A DNA stretch of 64,000 nucleotides, taken from positions 1,612,001 through 1,676,000 of the forward strand of contig NZ_CP107783.1 of assembly GCF_036345255.1 (NCBI RefSeq). Reading direction: 5' to 3'. A program made the position numbers and the translations under genes. This DNA comes from Streptomyces sp. NBC_00569 (lineage in GTDB: Bacteria > Actinomycetota > Actinomycetes > Streptomycetales > Streptomycetaceae). Positions within the stretch are counted from its first letter, which is position 1. Every line of letters begins with the position of its first letter. This document shows, piece after piece, positions 42,904 to 50,993 of this stretch. The notes below the pieces were generated by a model, which worked only from the letters and a program-made list of their open reading frames with translations, did no database searches and was not told where the DNA came from.

Positions 42904-44069
42904 GCGGCGAGCTCGTCCGGACCCAGGCCTAGTACGTCCCCGTAGACCTCGGAGTTGTGCTCGCCGAGCCGGGGGCCGGTCGAGCGGATGCTGCCCGGCG
43001 TCTTCGACAGTCGCGGCAGCGGCGCGACCATGGGCAGCCGCCCGAAGTCGGGGTCCTCGACCTCGACGAGCGTGCCCCGCTCCCGGTAGTGCGGGTCCTC
43101 GGCGATGTCCGCGATGCTCATCAACGGCGAGGCGGGCACACCGGCCTCGCTGAGCAGCTTCGTCAGGTCGTCCGCGGCATACTCGGCGGCCCAGTCGGCG
43201 ATCGTCGCGTACAGGGCGTCGGCGTGCCGCGCCCGCGCCGCACGGGTCGCGTACTGAGGTGACTGCGCCAGGTCGGGTCGTCCCATGACGGTTGCCAGCC
43301 TGCCGAAGAGCGCGTCGGTGCCGGCATGGATCGACACGCGGCGGCCGTCGCCCGTGGTGAAGTCGCTGGCGGGGACGATCTGCGGGTTGCGGTTGCCCAG
43401 GCGCTCACGGACCTTGCCGGTGGTGGCGTATGCGGCGAGGGCGTCCTCGGAGGCCCGGAACCCGGCCTCGTACAGCGCCAGATCGATCACCTGGCCGCCC
43501 CCGCCCGCGGTGTCACGGTGGTACAGCGCGGTGACCACGGAGAAGGCCCCCAGGTAGGCGGCCATGTAGTCGATCGTCGAGTACCCGCTGCGCACCGGCG
43601 GGCGGTCCTCGTCACCGGTGACGTAGGTAAGGCCGGCGAAGGCGCTCGCGATCCGGTCGAAGGAGCCGCGGTCACGGTACGGACCGGTCAGCCCGTACCC
43701 GGTCACATACACGAGCACCGCACGCGGGGCGATCTCCTGCAACGTGTCCGGGTCCAGGCCCCACGCCTTCAGGGTGGGCGGGCGGTAGTTGGTGACCACG
43801 ACGTCGAAATGCAGCACCAGCTCGCGCACGATCCGCTGACCTGCCTCCGTGCGCAGGTCGAGCGTCACCGACTTCTTGTTGCGGGCCTCCTGGGCCCAGT
43901 ACGGGGAGCGGGCGCCCGCAGTCGTGCCCCGCGTGAAGTCGCCACGGCCGGGCTCCTCGACCTTGACCACCTCCGCGCCGAAGTCCCCGAGAAAGGTGGC
44001 CGTGACGGGCGCGGCCAGGACGGTGGACAGGTCGAGCACACGGATGCCCGCCAGGGGAAGTGTCGACAT
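42879..44069 (-). CDS. CaiB/BaiF-family (class III) CoA-transferase
   Basis: The 396-residue enzyme moves CoA between acids. It has the N-terminal AGIRVLDLSTVLAAPVTATFLGDFGAEVVKVE segment and NKKSVTLDLRTEAGQ. The nucleophilic Asp is D167 in STIDYMAAYLGAFSV, aligning with Asp169 of formyl-CoA transferase. YGLTGPYRDRGSFDRI follows in the family pattern. Its upstream region is shared with a divergent TetR gene and holds a perfect dyad. The MFS-amidase pair lies downstream on the same strand after 108 bases. Confidence 0.9.
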   Translation of the reverse strand: MSTLPLAGIRVLDLSTVLAAPVTATFLGDFGAEVVKVEEPGRGDFTRGTTAGARSPYWAQEARNKKSVTLDLRTEAGQRIVRELVLHFDVVVTNYRPPTLKAWGLDPDTLQEIAPRAVLVYVTGYGLTGPYRDRGSFDRIASAFAGLTYVTGDEDRPPVRSGYSTIDYMAAYLGAFSVVTALYHRDTAGGGGQVIDLALYEAGFRASEDALAAYATTGKVRERLGNRNPQIVPASDFTTGDGRRVSIHAGTDALFGRLATVMGRPDLAQSPQYATRAARARHADALYATIADWAAEYAADDLTKLLSEAGVPASPLMSIADIAEDPHYRERGTLVEVEDPDFGRLPMVAPLPRLSKTPGSIRSTGPRLGEHNSEVYGDVLGLGPDELAALCADGVI

Positions 44070-44096
44070 GGGTGGCCCCTCGCATCTAGTTCACGA

Positions 44097-44111
44097 TTCG
44101 TTATTAACGAA
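44097..44111. promoter_or_regulatory. Perfect dyad operator between CoA-transferase and TetR genes
   Basis: TTCGTTA (44097-44103), a single T, then TAACGAA (44105-44111) form a perfect inverted repeat. It lies 28 bases upstream of the CoA-transferase start and 94 bases before the TetR start. Its length, symmetry and position suit a TetR dimer controlling both genes. Confidence 0.6.
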
Positions 44112-44204
44112 ACGTTGTTAGTGGGACCATAGAGTGGTCACCTTCGGCGCGGCAAGGGTCTGCGGCGAGCGGATTCATCCCAGGACGGACGGGGAGCGGA
44201 GCAC

Positions 44205-44810
44205 ATGAGCGAGACCGGCAAGGTGCGGCGGCGCAGGCGCACCCGGGAGGAGACCGAGGCGGATCTGCTGGCCGCCGCGCGCCGGCTGCTGAAGCGGGAC
44301 GGGGTGCTCGCCGGAGTCAACCTCCGCGAGATCGCCGCCGAGGCCGGGGTCAACCACGGTCAGATCTACCAGTACTTCGGCACCCGTCAGGCCCTGCTCC
44401 GAGCGGCGGCCGGCGACTTGGTGGAGCGCCAGACGGCCGACCGGGACGGCCACTGGGAGCTGCCGTTCGACGAGCGGCGGCAGGCCATGTTCCACCACCG
44501 CCTGGACGAGCCCGAACTGGTCCGGCTGGAGGCGCTGTTGGCCCTCGACGGCGACGACGACTTCAGCCCCTTCCCCCGCTTCGCGCAGACCCGCCAGAGC
44601 CTGGAGCGGGACGAGGGCGAGGGGTCGCTCCCTAAGGGTGCGGACGTGGTGGCCGCCCACGTGATGACAGCCGCGGCGCAGATGGGCTACGTCATCTTCC
44701 GCGAGGCGTACGCCCGCGACACCGGCATCCCCTTGGAGGAACTCGACGAACGGGCAGCCGACGCGTTCGCGCAGATGGTGGCCGGCCTCACCACCCCGCG
44801 GACCCCCTGA
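44205..44810 (+). CDS. TetR-family regulator divergent to the CoA-transferase
   Basis: The 201-residue protein has a basic N-terminus, the TetR HTH (about residues 18-60, LLKRDGVLAGVNLREIAAEAG, then VNHGQIYQYFGTRQALLRAA) and a helical ligand domain. ATG 44205 has GGAGC upstream. It diverges from the CaiB-type gene over a 135-base region with a perfect dyad. Autoregulation and control of the CoA-transferase/MFS/amidase genes by an acyl-CoA or acid ligand is the simple inference. Confidence 0.88.
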   Translation: MSETGKVRRRRRTREETEADLLAAARRLLKRDGVLAGVNLREIAAEAGVNHGQIYQYFGTRQALLRAAAGDLVERQTADRDGHWELPFDERRQAMFHHRLDEPELVRLEALLALDGDDDFSPFPRFAQTRQSLERDEGEGSLPKGADVVAAHVMTAAAQMGYVIFREAYARDTGIPLEELDERAADAFAQMVAGLTTPRTP

Positions 44811-45151
44811 CGTGTGCGCCGAAGCCCATGGGGCACCGCCGTACGCGGGCGCCACGTCGCCGTCCGCCGCTGACCGCTGCCCAGGCACGCCGCGATCGCG
44901 GTGCGGTCACCGGAGCGTGCATGCGCACCAGCCAGGGTGGCACCGCCCAGTTCGCCGAGGGCTTTCATGTGTGGCCGCAGGAGCGACGACGCCTCTCCTA
45001 CCCGCACAGATGGAATACGAACTGCCCGTCAAGCACTGCCGGCCAGACACCCCGAGGTGCGAAGCGATCGCGGTGGGCCGAGATTGGAAGTAGCCCGATC
45101 AGCCGAGCGTGAACGCGCGGCTGCCCGGGGCCCAAGACACCAGGGAGCGCG
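44811..45151. other. 341-base gap after the TetR gene
   Basis: No gene with family features is seen on either strand. The overlapping short frames are Arg/Pro-rich. No strong terminator hairpin was recognised. Confidence 0.35.
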
Positions 45152-45440
45152 GTGGCCGGTCATGTGAGTGGAAGCCGCTCGGATGCCGCGGCACGATCGA
45201 CAGGCACCGGTATCGGGAGCGGCCGGCTGGTCTTCGCCGCCGTCCTGATGATCCCCGGCGGCCTGATGGTGCTCTCTCAGTGCCAGGGGCGTCGGCGTCG
45301 GGCTCACCGTCCTGGCCGTGCTCGCGAACTTCCTGCGGATCCCCTACGCGCCGTTCGTCGCGATCGCCCTGATCGCGATCACCGCGTTCGTGATCCGGGC
45401 GCTGTGCACCGCTCCCAGTCCGTCGGAGCAATGGGGCAGG
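45152..45440 (+). pseudogene. DUF7144-like membrane protein with internal deletion and frameshift
   Basis: The first frame gives a Ser-rich head and one membrane helix (SGRLVFAAVLMIPGGLMVLS). A different frame gives GVGVGLTVLAVLANFLRIPY, then APFVAIALIAITAFVIRALC, the last two helices of a DUF7144-type four-helix protein. Helix 2 and its loops are missing and the halves are out of frame. I infer a deletion of roughly 50-60 codons near 45285, leaving a broken gene. Confidence 0.6.
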
Positions 45441-45494
45441 AATCACCTCGCAATGCGGCCCGGCCTCCGGGCCGTGCCGGGATCGGAGACACCC

Positions 45495-45872
45495 ATGAGA
45501 GATCTCAAATTCGAGCAGAAGCGCACGCTGTCACGCCTCGAGGCGGCTGACCAGCTCACCGCGTTCGCGGACGCGCTGAGGAAGGGCGGGGATGCCGAAC
45601 TGGAACTCGGCGCCGGAACGCTGAGCCTGCGACTCCCCGACGACCTCCGCAGCGAGATCGAGGTCGAGGTCGGTGACGGGGAGATCGAGCTGGAGATCGA
45701 GTTCAAGTGGCCGACCGCATCGGCCCGGACAGCGTCATCGCGGACGACCGCGAACACACGGGAGGCCACAGCACGAAAGAGCGCGCCCGCCAAACCAAGG
45801 CGCAGCACTACGGGTGCCGGCGGAAGCGAGCGCGCGAAGCGGTCTGCCAAGAGGGCTGCGAAGGCGTCCTGA
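45495..45872 (+). CDS. Amphi-Trp domain protein with lysine/alanine-rich tail
   Basis: The 125-residue protein has an N-terminal amphi-Trp domain (residues 1-72, LKFEQKRTLSRLEAADQLTA, then LELGAGTLSLRLP and IELEIEFKW). A 50-residue basic, low-complexity tail ending ERAKRSAKRAAKAS follows. The domain is small and of unknown role; the tail resembles those of nucleoid or nucleic-acid-binding proteins. ATG 45495 has GGAG 7 bases upstream. It lies just after the DUF7144 remnant and has no intact partner. Confidence 0.8.
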   Translation: MRDLKFEQKRTLSRLEAADQLTAFADALRKGGDAELELGAGTLSLRLPDDLRSEIEVEVGDGEIELEIEFKWPTASARTASSRTTANTREATARKSAPAKPRRSTTGAGGSERAKRSAKRAAKAS

Positions 45873-46110
45873 TCCGTGCCGAGCTCCGGCTTCCGGCACC
45901 ACCGTGCCGGCCAGGCGAGTCATCGGCTGGACGGTGGTGCGCGTCGTCGGGCGGATCGGTCGATTTGTGGCCGATGCGGCGTCATCACAGGCCCACGATG
46001 CCGCATCACCGCGGGCCCCTCAGCGAGCGGGCGCTCGGTGACGCGCGGGAATGCTTCCCGTACCCCTTCGATATGACCGCCGGCGATGTCAGTGCGATCG
46101 AGCAGGAGTC
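45873..46110. other. Gap between the amphi-Trp gene and the second TnpB element
   Basis: No gene is recognised. The stretch ends at the element's right end near 46111. Its last bases (46090-46110) would provide the TnpB guide sequence if a guide RNA is made. Confidence 0.35.
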
Positions 46111-46280
46111 AGTCAACTACCCGGTCGTCAACGACCGGGTTTGCTGCTCGAGTCATCACTGGCTGTGATGGGTTCGGCTGCGTCCAGGACTCACGCGATG
46201 AGGGTGAGTTCGGGGGCCGTTGACTGGGCCCCGCAGACCCACACGTACCACCCGCGGTGGGCGATGTTGTGGGACGCGTT
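46111..46280 (-). ncRNA. Putative TnpB guide (omega/reRNA) and right end of the 46-kb element
   Basis: An 8-9-bp hairpin (cccggtcgt at 46120-46128, acgaccggg at 46131-46139) lies about 52 bases past the tnpB stop. On the coding strand it is followed by TAGTTGAC, an end seen on Streptomyces IS605/IS607-type elements. A guide RNA overlapping the tnpB 3' end and finishing here is expected; its exact limits are not determined. Confidence 0.45.
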
Positions 46281-47369
46281 GTGGTCTGCGTGATCAACGA
46301 ATCCGCAGACCCGGCACGCGAAACGGGCCTGGCAGGGCCGGTTGCCGCGTTCAGTGTGATGACATTTCGAGCATTCCTGGCTGGTGTACGCCGGATCGAC
46401 GTACACGACCGGCACCCCAGCCTTCTTCGCCTTGTAGGCGGTGAACGAGCCGAGCTGGGCGAAGGGCCAGGAGTGGAGCGTGGTGCGTTGGGGCTTTCTC
46501 AGCCGTGCCCGCTCGCGAATGCCCGTGAGTTGTTCCAGGGCGATCCCGCGACCGGTGCGTTCAGCCTCCGCCACGATCCGCTTCGAAATCTTGTGGTTGA
46601 CGTCCCTGGCGCGCCGGGCTTCCTTGCCCGCGTACTTCTTCGCCCGCCGCCTGGCGGACTTGGTGTTCTTCTTCTGCAGCTTGGACCGCAGCTTGCGGTC
46701 GTTCTCCCGCATCCGCTTGATCCCGCGACCGGCATGACGGACGCCGTCGCTGGTGGCGGTGATGTTCACGACGCCCAGGTCCACCCCGAGGAAGCCCGCC
46801 GGGTGAGTGTTCGGGGTCGCTTCGGCGATCTCGCAGGTGGCGATCAGAAACCACTTCCCGCCCTGGCACACCAGGTCGGACTCACCCTTGCGGTGCGCGG
46901 CCAGGACCTCGAGGTGCTCGGCCTGCCCGGTGAATGCCACGTTCTTCAGTCGTCCGGCGGTGGTCCAGATCGATATCGTGCGTGCCTGGTGCTGCCAGGA
47001 CAGCATCCGGTCGTCGTAAGGCTGCGCCGCATCCGGGCGGAAGACCACCGGCTTGCCCGAGGCGCGCGTGTGCCGCCGGGTCCCGGGCCGCCCGTAACGT
47101 CCCGCCCGCAGGTTCGCCTTCAGGGTGGTGTAGGCGTCACAGGTCTTCTTGATCGCGTGCTGGGCGGCCTGCGCGCCCAACCCCCACCGGAAGCGGATCT
47201 CGACATAGGTGTGCTTGCGCAGCTCCAGCGGACGACGCGCGTTCTCCTCGAAAGCAACCCCGGCCGCCCAGGTCGCCGCCTGATTGCACGCATGCAGGGT
47301 CGCCTCAAGTGCCTCCGCCTGAACGGGCGTCGGCAGCAGCTTCACCCGCACCACCAGCTTCACGATCAA
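46191..47369 (-). CDS. tnpB: TnpB-type RNA-guided nuclease, second element
   Basis: The 392-residue protein has an intact RuvC triad: D197 in GFLGVDLGVVN, E279 in IALEQLTGIRERA and D362 in DHADHNASHNIA. Its zinc ribbon is C333, C336, C352 and C355. A long basic helical hairpin (about 215-260) sits between motifs I and II. It differs greatly from the 35-kb TnpB, so this is a separate insertion. TTG 47369 begins the conserved IVKLVVRVKLLPTPVQ start; GTG 47363 is the alternative. No tnpA lies nearby. Confidence 0.9.
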   Translation of the reverse strand: MIVKLVVRVKLLPTPVQAEALEATLHACNQAATWAAGVAFEENARRPLELRKHTYVEIRFRWGLGAQAAQHAIKKTCDAYTTLKANLRAGRYGRPGTRRHTRASGKPVVFRPDAAQPYDDRMLSWQHQARTISIWTTAGRLKNVAFTGQAEHLEVLAAHRKGESDLVCQGGKWFLIATCEIAEATPNTHPAGFLGVDLGVVNITATSDGVRHAGRGIKRMRENDRKLRSKLQKKNTKSARRRAKKYAGKEARRARDVNHKISKRIVAEAERTGRGIALEQLTGIRERARLRKPQRTTLHSWPFAQLGSFTAYKAKKAGVPVVYVDPAYTSQECSKCHHTERGNRPCQARFACRVCGFVDHADHNASHNIAHRGWYVWVCGAQSTAPELTLIA

Positions 47370-47848
47370 CGAACCTATACACCCGGACGAAAACCCACCA
47401 CACGTTCGCCCCACCTCACCCGAACGAGCGAAAGCCGCCCCGCCCCTCCCCGCGCACACCTCCGTAGCCCAGCTCCGCCGGAACGCCTCTCGGCCGCTCC
47501 GCGGCCGTCATGGCCTGCGGCACATCACGGCGACGCGCCGCCTCGCACCCCGTGGATGCGATTCCTCCCGGGCGTGAACGCCCGGGGCTCCTCGCGAGAA
47601 GCCGCTGAAAGACCGCATCGATTCGCGGCACTCTCGGACTACGAGCGCGACGTCCTCGGATGCATGCTCTCGTCCCTGGTGCACACTTCGCCGGTGCCGA
47701 CTTCGCGGGGATCGGACTGGTGGGGATCGACGGTGCGATCGAGACCGGCGCGAACCCGACCCGCGCCGTGACTCAAGCCCTGGCTTCGTCATGACGGGAG
47801 ACGCGTCGATCTGTTCCGGGCCACCGGGAACACGTCCGGCGAGGGCGG
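47370..47848. other. Left flank of the TnpB element and intergenic region
   Basis: No gene is seen here. Apart from an orphan IS-like hairpin at 47567-47586, the stretch up to the TetR stop at 47849 shows no hairpin or RNA gene I can support. Confidence 0.35.
47567..47586. repeat. Orphan IS605-like end hairpin
   Basis: cccgggcgt (47567-47575) and acgcccggg (47578-47586) form a perfect hairpin. It has the same size and style as the right-end hairpin of the adjacent element (46120-46139) but a different stem. No second transposase gene flanks it, so it may be a solo end of another element or part of a nested copy. Confidence 0.5.
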
Positions 47849-48523
47849 TCAGGCCCGTCGGCCGCCCGGGCGCGTGCCAGGCATGGGAGCGACCAGGGCG
47901 ACGGCGGCGTCGACGAGGGCCCGCACCCGCTGCGGCGTGAACCGCTCGGGTTCGATCGGGAACATCATCATCCAGCCGTCACCCATCGCCGCGAGCTGGT
48001 CCGCGAGCAGATCGGCGGGGATGTCGTCGCGAACCGTGCCCTGCTCCTGCCCGCTCTCGAGAAGCGAGGTGTACACGCTGCGGAAGCGTGCGTAACGCCG
48101 TTCGATGAAGGCGGCGAAGGCCGGCTCGTACCGTGCGTGGGCGAGCAGTTGGGACATCACGGGCCAGAAGTCGGGGTCGTCGGCGGTCCGCGCCAGCCAC
48201 TGCTCGAAGAGCGCCTTGACGTCGACACGGTCCCGGACGGCGTCGAGCATCGCGTCGTAGGTGTCGAAGCGGCTCTCGGCGAGCGCGGCGACCAGCTCCT
48301 CCTTGTTCGCGAAGTAGTACGTCACCGCCCCGGTCGTGCACCCCGCACGCTGCGCCACCTTGCGCAGCGACGCGTTGGCGTAGCCCTCCTGCGCGATCAC
48401 CGATGCCGCCGCTTTCAGCAGCTCCGCCCGCCTCGCCGCATGGTCGCCGGTCGGGCGGCCCCGCCGCACGACGCGCTCGGTTCCGGCATCGCCACTCACT
48501 TGTCGAGACCCTCTGTTCGGCAC
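47849..48523 (-). CDS. TetR-family regulator
   Basis: The 224-residue protein has the HTH ASVIAQEGYANASLRKVAQRAG, then CTTGAVTYYFANKEELVAAL, near residues 38-85. A TetR_C-type helical domain (FEQWLARTADDPDFWPVMSQL) follows. GTG 48523 is the longest start; GTG 48499 is also possible. A near-perfect dyad lies 12 bases upstream, suggesting autorepression. It diverges from the GH29 fucosidase gene, but no pathway gene is otherwise tied to it. Confidence 0.87.
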   Translation of the reverse strand: MPNRGSRQVSGDAGTERVVRRGRPTGDHAARRAELLKAAASVIAQEGYANASLRKVAQRAGCTTGAVTYYFANKEELVAALAESRFDTYDAMLDAVRDRVDVKALFEQWLARTADDPDFWPVMSQLLAHARYEPAFAAFIERRYARFRSVYTSLLESGQEQGTVRDDIPADLLADQLAAMGDGWMMMFPIEPERFTPQRVRALVDAAVALVAPMPGTRPGGRRA

Positions 48524-48534
48524 CTCGTGATTGT

Positions 48535-48553
48535 GTCACGTATTGTACGTAAC
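48535..48553. promoter_or_regulatory. Dyad operator upstream of the TetR gene
   Basis: GTCACGTA, spacer TTG, then TACGTAAC form an inverted repeat with seven of eight arm pairs matching. It lies 12 bases upstream of the TetR start, so binding would occlude its own promoter. Confidence 0.6.
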
Positions 48554-48608
48554 ACTCGTTGCGTAAATTTGCGTGGCCCCCTACCTTTCTTCCCACTCCC
48601 GGCCTGAA

Positions 48609-48632
48609 GGAGGAACCACCGGTGGCTCCTCC
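48609..48632. promoter_or_regulatory. 24-bp near-perfect palindrome before the fucosidase gene
   Basis: ggaggaaccaccggtggctcctcc is self-complementary except for one pair. It lies about 185 bases upstream of the fucosidase ATG. It could be an operator or fold as a hairpin in a long 5' leader. No T-tract follows. Confidence 0.45.
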
Positions 48633-48817
48633 CCCTCACACTTGTGGGCACTCGACCGGTGGGCGGATCGACGGGCACATCAGGAACGACATGAGCCCCA
48701 CAAGACGCACAGCCAAGGGACACGTACAGGTGCATGCCCTCACGCAGGGTGAAAATGCACCAGTGATGGTGATCGTGGCCCACGCGCCGGACGGCCCGCC
48801 GCGCATAGCTTCGTCCC

Positions 48818-50089
48818 ATGCCGATGCAACCCTGGTTCCCCGACGCCAAGTTGGGCATCTTCGTCCATTACGGGATCTACGCCGTCGACGGTGTCCCCGA
48901 GTCCTGGTCCTTCTACTCGGGGCGGGTGCCGCACGAGCAGTACATGCGGCAGCTCGACGGCTTCACCGCCGCCCGGTTCGACCCGAAGGCGTGGGCCGAA
49001 CTGTTCGCCCGGGCCGGCGCCCACTACGCCGTCCTCACCACCCGCCACCACGACGGCGTGGCCCTGTGGGACACCGCGCAGGGTGATCTGAACGTCGTCA
49101 AGCACACCCCGGCCGCCCGCGACCTGATCGCGCCCTACGCCGAGGCGCTGCGCGAGCAGGGCCTGAAGGTGGGCCTGTACTACTCGCACTCCGACTGGAA
49201 CCACCCCGACTACGCGAGCGTGGTCCACCCCGAGCCGCCCGACGAGGACGTACGCACCAACCGTTTCGTCGCCCCCGAGGGAGGCGTCGAGGACCCCGAG
49301 GCCTGGGCGCGCTTCCTCGCCTACCGCGACGCCCAGGTGGGCGAGCTCGTCTCGCGCTTCCGTCCCGACCTGCTGTGGTTCGACGGCGAGTGGGAGCGCA
49401 GCGAGCAGCAGTGGAAGATGCGCGAGCTGTCCGAGCAGATCCTGGCGGGCAACCCGGACACGGTGCTCAACGCGCGCATGCTCAGCTACGGCGACTACGC
49501 CACACCCGAGCAGGGTGTGCCGCTCGTCGCTCCGGACGGGCCGTGGGAGCTGTGCCTGACCGTCAACGACTCATGGGGCTTCCAGCACCAGGACACCAAC
49601 CACAAGTCGGTACGCCAGCTGGTGCGTTACTTCGCCGAGACGATCGGCATGGGAGGTAATCTCCTCCTCGACGTGGGCCCCAGGGAGGACGGGACGATCC
49701 CCGCCGAGCAGGTCGAGCGCCTCGAAGGGCTCGGCGACTGGATCCGCGGGCACGCGGAGGCCGTGTACGGCACCGTGGCCGGGCTGCCCGCCGGGCATCA
49801 CTACGGGCCGAGCACCCTGTCGGCCGACCGCCGCACGCTCTATCTGTACTGCTTCGACGTGCCGCGCGAGATCATCGGGATCCGCGGTCTGCGCAATCCC
49901 ATCAAGCGGGTGAGCGTGCTGGGTCCCGGCACGGAGCTGGGGCATCGCGTCACCGGCGGGCTCGGTGAGGTACCGGGGGTGCAGTGGATCGACGCACCGG
50001 CGGCCGCCGACGTGGATCCGTACTCCACCGTGCTGGCGCTGGAACTCGACGGTGAGCTCGACCTGTACCGGGGTACGGGACGGGACTGA
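48818..50089 (+). CDS. Intracellular GH29 alpha-L-fucosidase
   Basis: The 423-residue enzyme has the GH29 barrel: AKLGIFVHYGIYAVDGVPES, YAVLTTRHHDGVALW, GLKVGLYYSHSDWNHPDY and the nucleophile D189 in RPDLLWFDGEWE. A C-terminal beta domain follows. There is no signal peptide, so it should act in the cytoplasm on imported oligosaccharides. ATG 48818 begins the conserved region. It is transcribed away from the TetR gene and faces the AraC-fucosidase-ABC operon. Confidence 0.92.
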   Translation: MPMQPWFPDAKLGIFVHYGIYAVDGVPESWSFYSGRVPHEQYMRQLDGFTAARFDPKAWAELFARAGAHYAVLTTRHHDGVALWDTAQGDLNVVKHTPAARDLIAPYAEALREQGLKVGLYYSHSDWNHPDYASVVHPEPPDEDVRTNRFVAPEGGVEDPEAWARFLAYRDAQVGELVSRFRPDLLWFDGEWERSEQQWKMRELSEQILAGNPDTVLNARMLSYGDYATPEQGVPLVAPDGPWELCLTVNDSWGFQHQDTNHKSVRQLVRYFAETIGMGGNLLLDVGPREDGTIPAEQVERLEGLGDWIRGHAEAVYGTVAGLPAGHHYGPSTLSADRRTLYLYCFDVPREIIGIRGLRNPIKRVSVLGPGTELGHRVTGGLGEVPGVQWIDAPAAADVDPYSTVLALELDGELDLYRGTGRD

Positions 50090-50162
50090 CTTCGCGTATC
50101 GCGTGGGGCTGGGCATGGCTGTCCAGCACGGAAGCTTGCCGACCCTGCCGTGGGCCGGGCCC

Positions 50163-50951
50163 TCAGGCGGCTCCGGCGCGGATCGCCCGTGGTGGTAGGC
50201 CGAATTCACGGCGGCACGCCTTGTTGAAGGACTGCAGATCCTCGATGCCGACGGCCGTCGCCACCGAGGAGATCGGCAGGGTCGACTCGCGCAGCAGGTG
50301 GCGGGCGCGCGCCATGCGACGGCTTCGGATGTACGCCACCACCGTGGAACCTGTCTCCGCCCGGAACAGCCGGATCAGATGGTTGTGCGAGATCCCGGTG
50401 GCGGCCGCCACCTCCGGCACGGTCAAGGCCTCGGCCAGGCGCGACTCGATGTAGGCGATGGCCACGGCGACCGAGGCGTGCGGTGCGTCGGCGCCGCCCT
50501 GCGGCGCCGACCGGCCGAGCTCCGCCACCCGCCACAGGGTCGCCCACACCTCGGCGGTTGCCTGCCGCGGGCTGCGCGGGGCCGCCGCGACGGCGCGCTG
50601 CAGCTGTTCGGTGAGGGAGGGGGTGGCCACGCCTGCCTCCTGCATCACGGGCAGGGTCGACGCCTGTCCGGTGGTGCGCAGTTCGAGGTGGGCGTAGAGG
50701 TGCTCGGACCTCCCCCGGTAGCGGAACTCCACCACGGACCCCGGCGGCACCAGGCTCACATGGCCCGGCCGGATCGCGAACACCTCGCCGTCCACGGTGA
50801 GTTCGGCGGCGTACCGGTAGAGGTGGAACTGCCACAGGTCCGGCAGCCGGAACGTCTCCCGCCGCACGCTCTCGCCATGCACGCCTACACCGACGCTCGC
50901 CACCCGGGGCGGCTCATCCAGCCACACCCGCACCTCTCGCCCCACAAGCAT
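50163..50951 (-). CDS. AraC-family regulator with cupin sensor
   Basis: The 262-residue protein has an N-terminal cupin-type arm (LTVDGEVFAIRPGHVSLVPPG, then YAHLELR) and a C-terminal double HTH (about residues 160-255). That includes LTVPEVAAATGISHNHLIRLFRAE and PISSVATAVGIEDLQSFNKACRREFG. It is the last gene of the minus-strand operon, 42 bases after the second fucosidase. A role as sugar-responsive activator of the fucosidase/ABC genes is inferred from position. Confidence 0.88.
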   Translation of the reverse strand: MLVGREVRVWLDEPPRVASVGVGVHGESVRRETFRLPDLWQFHLYRYAAELTVDGEVFAIRPGHVSLVPPGSVVEFRYRGRSEHLYAHLELRTTGQASTLPVMQEAGVATPSLTEQLQRAVAAAPRSPRQATAEVWATLWRVAELGRSAPQGGADAPHASVAVAIAYIESRLAEALTVPEVAAATGISHNHLIRLFRAETGSTVVAYIRSRRMARARHLLRESTLPISSVATAVGIEDLQSFNKACRREFGLPPRAIRAGAA

Positions 50952-50993
50952 GGTGAATCCTAACCAGCGGCCGAGGGTAGGGCACGGCAGCCT

